From Paludibacter sp. (GTDB lineage: Bacteria; Bacteroidota; Bacteroidia; Bacteroidales; Paludibacteraceae), in contig JAQTOL010000025.1 in assembly GCA_028748945.1 (NCBI GenBank), positions 1 through 14,944 of the forward strand: a DNA stretch of 14,944 nucleotides, written 5' to 3'. The position numbers were made by a program, and so were the translations under genes. Numbering within the stretch: position 1 is the first letter of the stretch; every line of letters starts with the position of its first letter. The notes beneath the pieces were generated by a model that saw only the letters and a program-made list of their open reading frames with translations, ran no database searches and had not been told where the DNA came from. Shown here piece by piece: positions 1-7,892 of the stretch.

Positions 1-484
1 GCATAGCCACCTGCAAGTGAGTATATCCCGGTAACAGAACCTCTTTATAGCGATTGCTTTGTGAAATCAGCACATCGAATAAACCGGAAACCGCCGTTAC
101 TGTTTTTTCAATTTCGGCACGGGCAAAAAGTTTTAAATCAACCAACACCTGATCATTCCGTGAACGCCCGCTATGGATTTTTTTACCAACATCACCCAAT
201 TTACGGGTTAATAAAAGTTCCACCTGCGAGTGAACATCCTCCACTCCTTCTTCAATTGAAAATTTTCCGCTTTCAGCCAGTTGGAAGATATTTTTCAATT
301 CATCCAACAACTGTTTCAACTCATTGGTTTGTAATAACCCGACTGATTCCAACATGCGGATATGCGCCATGGAACCCAAGACATCGTATTTTGCCAGAAA
401 CACATCTATTTCACGGTCGTGACCAACAGTAAAAGCTTCAATTTTAGCATTTACCTGCGTACTTTTTTCCCAGAGTTTTTTCAT
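1..484 (-). CDS. argH: Argininosuccinate lyase, N-terminal 161 codons (3' end beyond window edge)
   Basis: Cytosolic enzyme that splits argininosuccinate into arginine and fumarate, the last step of arginine biosynthesis. Translating the minus strand from the ATG at 484-482 gives MKKLWEKSTQ and then two fumarase/ASL superfamily signatures: HSGRSRNDQV at residues 104-113 and PGYTHLQ at 152-158, whose His corresponds to the conserved ASL active-site His. An EDVHS block at 82-86 is also typical. The frame is open to the window edge; family members run to about 450 residues, so roughly two thirds is missing and the C-terminal signature (GSSxMPxKxN) cannot be checked. It lies downstream of pyrE and the SRPBCC gene on the same strand, with a 161-nt gap occupied by an inverted-repeat element. 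No clear promoter is seen in that gap, so co-transcription with the two upstream genes is possible. No frameshift is seen. Confidence 0.93.
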   Translation of the reverse strand, partial: MKKLWEKSTQVNAKIEAFTVGHDREIDVFLAKYDVLGSMAHIRMLESVGLLQTNELKQLLDELKNIFQLAESGKFSIEEGVEDVHSQVELLLTRKLGDVGKKIHSGRSRNDQVLVDLKLFARAEIEKTVTAVSGLFDVLISQSNRYKEVLLPGYTHLQVAM

Positions 485-496
485 ATCAATAAAACT

Positions 497-641
497 ACCC
501 CTAACCCCTAAAGGGGAATTAAGCAACTTTTGTCTCTTAATTCATTTAGAAATTGTGTAATTATTTTATATAATTTATTTTCAATATCATCAAACTTTGT
601 TTTTGAACTAAGCCAAAAGTCCCCTTTAGGGGGTTGGGGGT
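497..641. repeat. Short inverted-repeat element (REP/MITE-like) between argH and the SRPBCC gene
   Basis: The left arm (497-517) and the right arm (620-641) are inverted copies of a C-rich/G-rich 21-22 nt sequence. They differ by one substitution and one extra base and are separated by 102 nt. Each arm also contains its own small palindrome, CCCCTAAAGGGG or its complement. A transcript of either strand could fold into a roughly 20-bp stem, or into two small hairpins. The right arm begins 4 nt beyond the stop codon of the SRPBCC gene. The interior is AT-rich, in contrast with the arms. C4TAAAG4-type repeats are, to my recollection, common in intergenic DNA of Bacteroidota. It could equally act as a weak bidirectional terminator, but no long T-run follows the arms. 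Confidence 0.6.
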
Positions 642-645
642 CATT

Positions 646-1062
646 TTACACACTCAACCCCTTTGCCAACAAATCCGCCACTTTATTGATACCTTCCTTC
701 AGTTTTTTGTCCACCATCATTTTTATCATCATGGGCAATTCAGCCTTCAGGGTCAACTTCATAGCCGTATTATTTTCATCTGTTTTTTTCAACTGTACCC
801 ACACACTCAGTTGAACCGGTGCATTTTCAGAATTCAGTTTAATGGTTTTGAAAGGTTCACGTTCTACCACCCTGAATCCAATTTTACCAATGCCATCTAC
901 CACAAAACTACAACTATCGGCATCAAAAAACAGGTCTTTGATCTTGTCGGTTTCGGGTGATTTATTCTGAAGTTCTTTTAAATTGTTCAGGTCGCTTAAT
1001 TTATTAAAAACCACTTCCTCGTTCGAAGAAATGGTCTTTATGTCGCTTTCGTATGTTGTCAT
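646..1062 (-). CDS. Small SRPBCC (START/polyketide cyclase-like) family protein
   Basis: A 138-residue soluble protein with no signal peptide. Its layout fits the SRPBCC fold: an N-terminal strand with a short helical stretch (SDIKTISSNEEVVFNKLSDL, residues 5-24), alternating beta strands through the middle (SFVVDGIGKIGFRVVE, then VQLSVWVQLKK and AMKLTLKAEL) and a long amphipathic C-terminal helix (LPMMIKMMVDKKLKEGINKV, roughly 109-128). The fold is a hydrophobic ligand cavity and the ligand cannot be predicted. It sits 73 nt downstream of pyrE and upstream of argH on the same strand; I recall an SRPBCC gene in a similar pyrE/argH setting in other Bacteroidales, which supports it being a real core gene. 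The family call is from sequence pattern only. Confidence 0.75.
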   Translation of the reverse strand: MTTYESDIKTISSNEEVVFNKLSDLNNLKELQNKSPETDKIKDLFFDADSCSFVVDGIGKIGFRVVEREPFKTIKLNSENAPVQLSVWVQLKKTDENNTAMKLTLKAELPMMIKMMVDKKLKEGINKVADLLAKGLSV

Positions 1063-1072
1063 TATTTCTATT

Positions 1073-1102
1073 TACAATTTATCAATCTACAATTTACAAT
1101 TA
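1073..1102. repeat. Short tandem TACAATTTA motif in the pyrE-SRPBCC gap
   Basis: Three copies of TACAATT(T)A start at 1073, 1088 and 1095 in the 73-nt gap between pyrE and the downstream SRPBCC gene. This low-complexity AATCTACAATTTACA pattern is, from general familiarity, recurrent in Bacteroidota intergenic DNA. Nothing shows a function, and it does not form a hairpin of terminator strength. It may simply be replication slippage in AT-rich DNA. Confidence 0.4.
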
Positions 1103-1135
1103 CGGGTAAACTGTTAAGTAAACAACGAGAACCGG

Positions 1136-1774
1136 TTAAAGTTCAGTTCTCCAGATAGCTGGATTTTTTCGCCATTCCTGAAGCGTTTCAATATCAGACT
1201 CCGATATATAGTTGGTAGTCAATGCTTCATTTAAAACAGCATCATAGGTACATAAAGTTGTCAATTTCACTTTAGCCTTTTTGAATTTTTGCTCAGCCAC
1301 AGGAAATCCATAGGTAAAAATAGCCAACATCCCCAACACTTCCGAACTATCGTTCCGAATGGCTTCAACTGCTTTCAGACTGCTTCCGCCGGTTGAAATA
1401 AGATCTTCAATAACCACCACTTTTTGTTTCGGTTTTAAATCGCCTTCGATCATATTTTCCAATCCATGATCTTTGGGAGTCGGGCGAACATATACAAAGG
1501 GTAATCCAAGTGCATCGGCAACCAATGCGCCCTGGGCAATGGCACCGGTGGCTACTCCTGCAATGACTTGAACATCCGGATACATTTCAAGAATTATCCT
1601 TGCCAGCTCAATTTTTATGTAATTACGAATCAATGGATATGACAGCGTTTTGCGATTATCGCAATATATGGGGGATTTCCAGCCCGATGCCCAGGTAAAG
1701 GGATTGTTGGGTTGTAATTTTATTGCTTTAATTTTAAGCAGTCTTTCTGCAATGTTTTTTTCTAAAGTTTTCAT
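1136..1774 (-). CDS. pyrE: Orotate phosphoribosyltransferase
   Basis: Cytosolic enzyme of pyrimidine biosynthesis: orotate plus PRPP gives orotidine 5'-monophosphate and pyrophosphate. The 212-residue length is normal for the family. Visible signatures are the N-terminal FTWASGWKSPIYCDNR substrate region (26-41), the flexible-loop KDHG at 101-104, and the PRPP-binding motif VVVIEDLISTGGS at about 119-131, with the paired acidic residues E123/D124. The ATG at 1774-1772 is the first in frame and gives a normal N-terminus (MKTLEKNIAERLL). It is first in an apparent minus-strand unit with the SRPBCC gene and argH. A Bacteroidota-type -7 box lies about 70 nt upstream. No anomalies are seen. Confidence 0.97.
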   Translation of the reverse strand: MKTLEKNIAERLLKIKAIKLQPNNPFTWASGWKSPIYCDNRKTLSYPLIRNYIKIELARIILEMYPDVQVIAGVATGAIAQGALVADALGLPFVYVRPTPKDHGLENMIEGDLKPKQKVVVIEDLISTGGSSLKAVEAIRNDSSEVLGMLAIFTYGFPVAEQKFKKAKVKLTTLCTYDAVLNEALTTNYISESDIETLQEWRKNPAIWRTEL

Positions 1775-1841
1775 TTTGAGTTATTTATAATCGCTTACAT
1801 TCAAAGAAACAATGTTAGTGAGGTTCAGTTCAATGAGACCA

Positions 1842-1871
1842 CAAAAGTACACAAACATGTTGAGACACAAA
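1842..1871 (-). promoter_or_regulatory. Candidate promoter for pyrE
   Basis: Read on the minus strand, 1849-1842 is TACTTTTG, an exact match to the Bacteroidota -7 consensus TAnnTTTG. A TTTG at 1871-1868 sits 18 nt upstream, one short of the usual 19-21 nt spacing to the -33 box. Initiation would fall near 1835 and leave a leader of about 60 nt before the pyrE ATG. The boxes are short and the region is AT-rich, so this could be a chance match. Confidence 0.45.
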
Positions 1872-2081
1872 AACAATAAAAGGATATTGTACAACATTTA
1901 TTTGAAAGATAAATACATAAATCAGTCACAAAACGTATTAAATCTGTATATTTATCAAAAGATTGGCATTATCATACAGAATGCTTCAATTTTGAAAAGA
2001 ATAAAACCATTAGTACAAAGGTTAAAATTGTTATTTTTAGCAGGAGATCAATAAAACAGAACTAAATTTCCCAATATTTCA

Positions 2082-2234
2082 ATGAAGAAAAGACAGGTGT
2101 TAAAATTTAATACGGATATATCTCCCTTTTCGAATTCAATTGGTTTAATTACTTATGTTTCAAAAAGAGATGAAGTATATGTGTTCGTATATCCAACTAT
2201 AAAACCGGAACAATTTGTTATATATTACCGCTAA
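2082..2234 (+). CDS. Doubtful small ORF, 50 residues, unidentified
   Basis: ATG at 2082 opens an uninterrupted 50-codon frame ending TAA at 2232-2234, beginning MKKRQVLKFN and ending PEQFVIYYR. The predicted peptide alternates hydrophobic and polar residues like a beta-rich domain (LITYVSKRDEVYVFVYPTI) and has no signal peptide or transmembrane segment. An open frame this long is not common by chance in such AT-rich DNA, but no ribosome binding site is evident and I recognise no family. It could be a small regulator, the remnant of a larger gene, or noise. The in-frame stop at 2052-2054 precludes a longer upstream start. Confidence 0.22.
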   Translation: MKKRQVLKFNTDISPFSNSIGLITYVSKRDEVYVFVYPTIKPEQFVIYYR

Positions 2235-2392
2235 TACCATTCTTAGAACAAAAGCAGAAAGCTTCAGATTTAAAATTATGTGAATAAAAAAAATATTGTT
2301 GATTACATATTTATTGTTCTAACGTCTTAAACAATGTAAAGCTATATATAGACTAAGCAAAAGAGTTGAAAGTTTTGTCATTACCCGGATTT

Positions 2393-2431
2393 CTGATTTA
2401 AATTTTAAATTTAATCAGTTTAAATTTAATC
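2393..2431. repeat. Palindrome and 13-bp direct repeat pair upstream of susC
   Basis: TTTAAATTTAATC occurs exactly at 2404-2416 and again at 2419-2431, a 15-nt period. The first copy is also the right half of a 26-nt imperfect palindrome (2393-2418) bounded by CTGATT and AATCAG. The composition is nearly all A/T, which weakens the case. However, this lies immediately before a second direct-repeat pair and 90-125 nt upstream of a possible susC -7 box, a reasonable place for an activator site. Confidence 0.4.
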
Positions 2432-2443
2432 TTTTATTCTGAT

Positions 2444-2482
2444 AATTATCGCCTGAATAAAGAATTATCGTCTGAATAAAGA
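2444..2482 (+). promoter_or_regulatory. Tandem 19-bp direct repeat, candidate activator operator for susCD
   Basis: Two adjacent copies of AATTATCGYCTGAATAAAGA begin at 2444 and 2463, a 19-nt period with one mismatch (C at 2452 against T at 2471). The repeat ends about 76 nt before the susC ATG and about 35 nt before a possible -7 box. Pectin PULs are commonly controlled by hybrid two-component systems or other AraC-family activators, which bind repeated half-sites at such distances. No regulator gene is in the window, so the assignment is by position and repeat structure only. Confidence 0.45.
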
Positions 2483-2517
2483 TAAATCTGTATATAATTT
2501 CTTTTAAGTGTGTTTTT

Positions 2518-2525
2518 TAATTTTA
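2518..2525 (+). promoter_or_regulatory. Possible -7 box of the susCD promoter
   Basis: TAATTTTA at 2518-2525 matches the TAnnTTTG consensus at all but the last base, 33 nt before the susC ATG. No TTTG-type -33 box is present at the expected spacing. That would fit an activator-dependent promoter served by the direct repeats just upstream. The match is weak in AT-rich sequence. Confidence 0.3.
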
Positions 2526-2558
2526 CGATAAATAAATAATACCTCAAATAAAAAATCT

Positions 2559-5500
2559 ATGGATCACAAAAAAAATCAGGAACGGAAATACGTTAGTTTA
2601 GCTTTTCGTAATTCTGTGTGTACTTTGGTGTTTTTTCTTTCATTTTCGTGGTTGTGTCCAACATCAGTTTTGGCACAGGATAATGTATTACCAAAGACAA
2701 CTGTAAAAGAAATTACTGTAAAGGGCAAAGTAACAGATGCATCTAACATCCCGGTTATTGGAGCATCTATTCTTGTTGTAGGAACAAAAAGCGGTACAAT
2801 TACCGATATTGATGGAAACTTTTCAGTTAAGGCACCGTCAAATGCTTTATTAGCGGTTTCATATATTGGTTATATTCCTCAGAAAGTAAAAGTTTCGGAA
2901 AGTACACTCAGCGTTGTTCTGGAAGAAGATGCCGCCAAACTTGATGAAGTGGTTGTGGTTGGATACGGTTCGGTAAAAAGAGCGAATTTAACCGGTGCGG
3001 TATCCAGCATCAGCATGAAACAAGTTGCAGATATACCCTCACCCAATTTATCATCAGTATTAATGGGAACCATGCCGGGAGTAAATGTAAATGAGGCCAC
3101 CGGAAATCCAATCGGAAATGCAAGTATTTCAATACGTATTAACGGATCATGGAATGCCGAAGATCCCCTTTATGTAATCGATGGATTTATTCGGGATGTT
3201 GATGCATTCAACCTGCTTGATGCATCGGAAGTTGAGAATATTTCCGTCTTAAAAGATGCTGCTGCGTCTATTTACGGGGTGCGGGGTGCAGGTGGAGTCA
3301 TTTTGGTAACCACAAAGAAGGGAAAAGCTGGTAAGACTAAAATCAGCTATTCCGGGTCTTTTGGAACAAATCAGGGAGTAGACATGCCTGTTATGATGAG
3401 TGCCTATCAACAAGGTATAGCATTAAATGATTTGTGGAGACAGGAGATATTGTATAAAGGTGCTGACTCAACAAAATATAAAATGTTCACACAAGATGAA
3501 TTGCAAAAAATGAAAAGTCTGAACTACAACTGGATGGATAATGCATGGAAAGATGCGGTAAACACACGGCACACTTTAAACGTAAGTGGTGGGAATGAAG
3601 ATGTTCGATACTTTATTGGTGGTTCATATATGTTCGCAAATGGCAATTTTTCAAATCTGAATATGAATCGTTTTGGTGTACGTGCCGGGGTTGATGCGAA
3701 ACTAGCAAAAAATCTTACCGGTAGCTTCTCGTTAGATTATTCATCAAAATCAACCGAAATGCCCCTAAGTACAAAAGATGCCGAACCAGAACGAATGTAC
3801 GGAACTTTCAGTGATCTGATTCGTGCTCCACGATATATACCTGCCTATATTAATGGCGTTCCTGTAGGGAATTCAATACCATCAAATGGAACCCATCCGT
3901 TGGAAATGATGAATTCAGGTTCATACCGCAGGAATAGATCGGATAATATTGTAGGTGGTATGAACTTGGTATATAATATAGAACAAATAAAGGGATTAAA
4001 AGTATCCGCATCTCTGAATTACAGTTCTCAATCCAGTTCAGGCAAGCAATTGTCAAAAACATATTATGTATATAATTTTGCTTATGATGGGAACACTCAC
4101 TTACTTACCGATCAACAACTGCCGATAACCGACACCAAATTCAGGACCAAAATTACAAATGGGGATAAGTTATTTGAATCAGCTGATTTTTCATATGCAT
4201 ATCAATTTAATCCTCAAATATCCTACGCCAATAAATTTGGTAATCATGATATTTCAGCGATGTTGATGTACGAACAATCTGAAGATGGTGGTCATGGACT
4301 TACAGCCAACCGGACAGGAATGGTAATAGACAATTATGAAGTTATGGCAGGTTACAGCGAAGCGGGGATGGGGAACAGTTCTTCCATAAATACCATTAAT
4401 CGCCGTCAATCATTTATCAGTCGTTTTAACTATAATTTTGCCGATAAATATTTTGTTGAAGGAGCAGCACGTTACGAAGCATCTACCAATTTTGCACCCG
4501 GTTATCGTTGGGGGCTATTCCCATCAATTGCATTAGGTTGGAGAATATCTGAAGAAAAGTTCTTCAAAGATAATATCCGCTTTATTGAAGATATGAAGTT
4601 TAGAGCATCCTATGGTAGATTAGGTAACGATAAAGTTTCGATGGGACAGTGGAGAGCAAGTTATAGCAATTCGTCCGGTGCTTATATCGGTGGGACATCT
4701 TTATCAACAGTATTGTATCCTGACATGGAAGGATTAATTTATACCCAATCAACATGGGAAAAATCAGATTCGTATAATGGTGGTGTTGACATTCATTTTT
4801 TAAATAATTTCGCTTTAAATTTTGATGGTTTTTATCGATATACATTTGATATTTTGGATGATTTTAAAAGTCAATTTCCTCAGTCTTCAGGAATTGTGGC
4901 CTCGACTCCTAAATTAAACAGCGGTATTCAAGACTCATGGGGAGGTGAAATTGAAATCAGTTACAACAGAACAATTAACAAAGACTGGAGTGTACAGTTA
5001 AAAGGGAATATAGCTTATGCAACAAATAAAGTCATAAAAAAATCAGAAAATCCGGGGGTAATCGGGACATGGCAGGATGAGATTGGTAGAATTCGTGGTG
5101 GAGAAGTTGGATATTTCAGCACCGGTATTGCCCGTACACAAGCCGATGTCGATAATTACATTCAATATTTACAATCCCATACAAGTACCGGAACAGGACC
5201 TGTTACTGTTTTGGGTCTCAGATCATCCTATACGGATGCTCAGGGTAATGTGAAAACCGATTTTTATCCGGGTATGTTAATGTTTAAGGATGTTGGGAGT
5301 CCAGCTTACAAAGATGAAAATGGAAAATGGCACGATGGTGCACCGGATGGAAGTATAACTACAGATGACCAACGAATCATAAGTAAATACGATTCAGCAC
5401 CTTTCAATTACGGATTCTCATTCGGATTTACATGGAAAAATTTAAAAGTAGATGCATTATTAAACGGAGCTTTTGGGAATGATGTGGTTTTTGATAAAGG

Positions 5501-5891
5501 ATTCTATACAGCTGCTTCAGGAGGACAACGTACCGGTGATTTCTTATCGGAACAATCCAATCAACTGGCAGAATGGTCCGGTAATTATTGGACGGTTGAT
5601 AATGTAAACGCAAAATATCCTCGTCTGGATTCATACAGTCTCAGAGATCAGCGATCTACTTTCTGGCTGCGTGATGGACACACACTTCGCTTGCGTTCGG
5701 TAAATGTTTCATACAGTTTACCGGCAAAAGTTGCTAAATTCATTGCCGTAGATCAATTTCGTGTATTTTTCTCCGGATCAAATTTATGGACAATTATCAA
5801 CCCGTATTCCTACAAAGATGCCAGTGTTGGATATTGGTCGGATTATCCAATGATCCGCACATTTAATTTTGGTGTAAATCTTAATTTTTAA
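2559..5891 (+). CDS. susC: SusC/RagA-family TonB-linked outer membrane transporter
   Basis: TonB-dependent barrel that, with its SusD lid, imports oligosaccharides across the outer membrane; by context the substrate is probably pectin-derived oligogalacturonides. The 1110-residue length is normal. In order: signal peptide (1-39, cleavage after VLA, next residue Q40); CarboxypepD_reg-like domain (about 53-122, VKGKVTDASNIPVIGAS to LSVVLEE); TonB box region LDEVVVVGYG (128-137); plug domain (about 138-260) with PLYVIDGF (203-210) and the SusC signature SVLKDAAASIYG (229-240) followed by GAGGVILVTTKKG; then the beta-barrel, ending in a terminal Phe (VNLNF) as expected for BAM recognition. No STN domain is present, so there is no sign of anti-sigma-factor signalling. 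susD follows after 13 nt. Substrate specificity cannot be read from the sequence. susC is used here as a family label. Confidence 0.97.
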   Translation: MDHKKNQERKYVSLAFRNSVCTLVFFLSFSWLCPTSVLAQDNVLPKTTVKEITVKGKVTDASNIPVIGASILVVGTKSGTITDIDGNFSVKAPSNALLAVSYIGYIPQKVKVSESTLSVVLEEDAAKLDEVVVVGYGSVKRANLTGAVSSISMKQVADIPSPNLSSVLMGTMPGVNVNEATGNPIGNASISIRINGSWNAEDPLYVIDGFIRDVDAFNLLDASEVENISVLKDAAASIYGVRGAGGVILVTTKKGKAGKTKISYSGSFGTNQGVDMPVMMSAYQQGIALNDLWRQEILYKGADSTKYKMFTQDELQKMKSLNYNWMDNAWKDAVNTRHTLNVSGGNEDVRYFIGGSYMFANGNFSNLNMNRFGVRAGVDAKLAKNLTGSFSLDYSSKSTEMPLSTKDAEPERMYGTFSDLIRAPRYIPAYINGVPVGNSIPSNGTHPLEMMNSGSYRRNRSDNIVGGMNLVYNIEQIKGLKVSASLNYSSQSSSGKQLSKTYYVYNFAYDGNTHLLTDQQLPITDTKFRTKITNGDKLFESADFSYAYQFNPQISYANKFGNHDISAMLMYEQSEDGGHGLTANRTGMVIDNYEVMAGYSEAGMGNSSSINTINRRQSFISRFNYNFADKYFVEGAARYEASTNFAPGYRWGLFPSIALGWRISEEKFFKDNIRFIEDMKFRASYGRLGNDKVSMGQWRASYSNSSGAYIGGTSLSTVLYPDMEGLIYTQSTWEKSDSYNGGVDIHFLNNFALNFDGFYRYTFDILDDFKSQFPQSSGIVASTPKLNSGIQDSWGGEIEISYNRTINKDWSVQLKGNIAYATNKVIKKSENPGVIGTWQDEIGRIRGGEVGYFSTGIARTQADVDNYIQYLQSHTSTGTGPVTVLGLRSSYTDAQGNVKTDFYPGMLMFKDVGSPAYKDENGKWHDGAPDGSITTDDQRIISKYDSAPFNYGFSFGFTWKNLKVDALLNGAFGNDVVFDKGFYTAASGGQRTGDFLSEQSNQLAEWSGNYWTVDNVNAKYPRLDSYSLRDQRSTFWLRDGHTLRLRSVNVSYSLPAKVAKFIAVDQFRVFFSGSNLWTIINPYSYKDASVGYWSDYPMIRTFNFGVNLNF

Positions 5892-5904
5892 AATTGAAAT
5901 ACTT

Positions 5905-7827
5905 ATGAAAATCAAAAGTTTAATACTATATATTTGCGCCTTACCTATTTTAGTATCGTGCAGTGATTTCCTGGATGTAAAAGACCCGGCAGCCATCAAT
6001 CCTGCAATATGGAATGATGAAAGTTCAGCCAAGTTATATCTGAATGATTTGTATGCATTGTGTATGCCTGGTTTTGGTGGCGATGGGGTGGGCGATGGTT
6101 CATTGAACAACCTCTCTGATGAAACTTCCGATATGAGTAGTACCATTTTATTAGGGACATTAACAACCGGTGGTGTTGGAACATACTCGTCTAACACCTA
6201 TCAACCAATACGCTATATAAACATTGCATTAAAAGAAATGGCATCATCTACTCTTACGGGTGATGCCCGTAACCGAGTGCTTGGTCAGTTATACTTCTTA
6301 AGGGCCTGGCAACACTGGAAATTAATTAATTTATATGGAGGAGTTCCTTATATCAGAGACGTGGTGGATTACCAGAGTGCTGACAGTATTTTGAATGCTC
6401 CACGAAATAAAACATCGGAATGCATTCAATATTTAAAACAGGATTTGGATTTGGCTATTAAGGATCTTCCTGCAGCCTGGACTTCTGATGAATACGGACG
6501 TATAACCCGTGGTGCTGCAGCTGCTTTTCTTGGCAGAGTATTACTTTTTTATGCCAGCCCTCAATTTAATCCTACAAATGATAATAGCCGTTGGAAAGAT
6601 GCGTATGATGCCAATATATATGCAAGAGATTTGTGTACGCAGGATGGTTATGCGTTGATGGATATTTCAAGTCCACAAACGACTCAATGGCCTTTTACAA
6701 CTGATTTTAATAAGATTTTTATTACAAAAAAATCTGATGGGAATAAAGAAGTTCTGATTGTAACACCTTACTTACAGGCATTGAAATATCATGGTTATGA
6801 AAATTCTGTACGGCCAAATGAAATAACGAATGGGACCGGACGTCCTTCAAATTGTCCTACCTGGGATTTGGTTATATCATTTCCAATGATTGATGGAAAA
6901 GTTGCATTTGATAAGTCAAGAAAATTTATAGGGAATACAGACATTAAAAAGTTTTATCTCAATCGTGATCCCCGTTTCTATGCTACAATTGCTTACAATG
7001 GATGTTATTACCCACTGGAAGGAAACGCGACAAGAAAACAATGGTTTTATACTTGTCCAAAAACTATAACAGATTCTTTGGGTAAAAAAACCACCATAAC
7101 CTATTATGCCGAAAACACAACATCGGATAAAACTTCTCCTACCGGTTTTTATTGTCGTAAAATGGTTAATCCTGCCATTTCGGGTGATGAAAGAGCTAAG
7201 ACATATACCGATTGGATTGTGATGCGCTATGCAGAGGTGTTGTTAAATCTGGCGGAATGTTCTTTTGAATATAACCAAGGGAGCAATTCTGAAGTTGGAT
7301 ATGATTGTTTGAAGCAAATTCGTGCCCGGGCAGGAATTGAACCCGGAGGTGACGGATACTATGGTTTGAAATCAAATCCGGAATTTAGTCCAATTGAATT
7401 AGTAATGAATGAGCGACGGGTTGAATTTGCATTTGAAGGGATACGTTTCTTTGATCTTCGCCGTAGGAATATGTTTACAAACAATCTGGGAACTAATATA
7501 CTCAAGATTGATGGTTTTAAGAAAAGTGGTTCAGGATATAAATTTACGTTGGTAAATACAAAGGATACTGCGATATTTCTATATCCGGCTAAAAGAGATA
7601 CCGTGAAATTTGAAAATATATCTAAATATTTCACGCTTACACCGATGAGTACCGGCCCATTAGTAAAATCAATTGCATATAAAACGGCAATTACACAGGA
7701 TGAATTAAAAGCAACAGCTGACGGAAGTTATAACTTCTTTGATATACCATCGGCAATTCTTACCCGAAGTCCTGCTTTAATTCAAACCAATGGTTGGATA
7801 AGTAATGGCTTTGATCCCTTTGAGTAA
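5905..7827 (+). CDS. susD: SusD/RagB-family surface glycan-binding lipoprotein
   Basis: Outer-membrane lipoprotein that caps the SusC barrel and captures glycan. The 640-residue product starts with a type II signal, MKIKSLILYICALPILVSC, with the lipobox LVSC and acylated Cys19, then SDFLDV as in many SusD proteins. The N-terminal TPR-like region carries LGQLYFLRAWQHWKLINLYGGVPYI (127-150 region) and the helix RGAAAAFLGRVLLFYA. The C-terminal SusD part carries RYAEVLLNLAECSF (441-454), LKQIRARAGI (469-478) and MNERRVEFAFEGIRFFDLRR (501-520), all family hallmarks. It is slightly longer than the usual 500-600 residues. The 13-nt gap to susC implies translational coupling in one transcript, and a strong terminator follows the stop. 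The pectic ligand is inferred from neighbours only. Confidence 0.97.
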   Translation: MKIKSLILYICALPILVSCSDFLDVKDPAAINPAIWNDESSAKLYLNDLYALCMPGFGGDGVGDGSLNNLSDETSDMSSTILLGTLTTGGVGTYSSNTYQPIRYINIALKEMASSTLTGDARNRVLGQLYFLRAWQHWKLINLYGGVPYIRDVVDYQSADSILNAPRNKTSECIQYLKQDLDLAIKDLPAAWTSDEYGRITRGAAAAFLGRVLLFYASPQFNPTNDNSRWKDAYDANIYARDLCTQDGYALMDISSPQTTQWPFTTDFNKIFITKKSDGNKEVLIVTPYLQALKYHGYENSVRPNEITNGTGRPSNCPTWDLVISFPMIDGKVAFDKSRKFIGNTDIKKFYLNRDPRFYATIAYNGCYYPLEGNATRKQWFYTCPKTITDSLGKKTTITYYAENTTSDKTSPTGFYCRKMVNPAISGDERAKTYTDWIVMRYAEVLLNLAECSFEYNQGSNSEVGYDCLKQIRARAGIEPGGDGYYGLKSNPEFSPIELVMNERRVEFAFEGIRFFDLRRRNMFTNNLGTNILKIDGFKKSGSGYKFTLVNTKDTAIFLYPAKRDTVKFENISKYFTLTPMSTGPLVKSIAYKTAITQDELKATADGSYNFFDIPSAILTRSPALIQTNGWISNGFDPFE

Positions 7828-7837
7828 CTGAACATAT

Positions 7838-7876
7838 AAACCCGTTAGTAAGAAGCCTTTTTACTAACGGGTTTTT
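7838..7876 (+). terminator. Strong intrinsic terminator after susD, directly before the methylesterase
   Basis: A perfect 14-bp stem (7838-7851 with 7861-7874) and a 9-nt loop, with the right arm running into a T-run (7872-7876). It lies 10 nt after the susD stop. Only about 16 nt separate its end from the methylesterase ATG at 7893, too little for an independent promoter. It probably attenuates transcription from susCD into the enzyme gene, so that less methylesterase than SusCD is made. Confidence 0.9.
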
Positions 7877-7892
7877 GAAAATCTTGCTTTTT

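Larger units (their letters stand above)
1775..2558. other. Long AT-rich divergent intergenic region between pyrE and susC
   Basis: About 780 nt separate the divergent starts of pyrE and susC. The pyrE-proximal part holds the candidate pyrE promoter. The centre (2082-2234) carries one doubtful 50-codon ORF. The susC-proximal 170 nt carries a 26-nt imperfect palindrome, two pairs of direct repeats and a possible -7 box. The rest (about 1880-2080 and 2235-2390) is AT-rich with no recognisable gene, tRNA or strong terminator. The length is more than a simple divergent promoter needs. It may reflect a regulatory region for the pectin locus or decayed coding DNA. Confidence 0.6.

Noticed and set aside
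61..432. Plus-strand frame opposite argH
   Set aside because: The opposite strand encodes clear argininosuccinate lyase with HSGRSRNDQV and PGYTHLQ; this is its antisense shadow.
530..960. Two plus-strand frames opposite the SRPBCC gene and the repeat element
   Set aside because: They lie antisense to the better-supported SRPBCC frame and have no recognisable domain.
1812..2054. 80-codon plus-strand frame upstream of the pyrE start
   Set aside because: It overlaps the likely pyrE promoter, has a low-complexity Ile/Lys/Asn/Leu-rich translation typical of AT-rich noncoding DNA, and resembles no family.
2393..2482. CRISPR array or insertion-sequence ends
   Set aside because: There are only two copies of each repeat with almost no spacer, no cas genes, no transposase and no target duplication; a regulatory site is simpler.
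5784..6197. Minus-strand 137-codon frame across the susC-susD junction
   Set aside because: It is antisense to two unequivocal genes (SusC end and SusD lipoprotein start) and has no family resemblance.
7875..7892. TTG start extending the methylesterase by six codons
   Set aside because: The TTG overlaps the T-run of the terminator; the ATG at 7893 gives a standard signal peptide.
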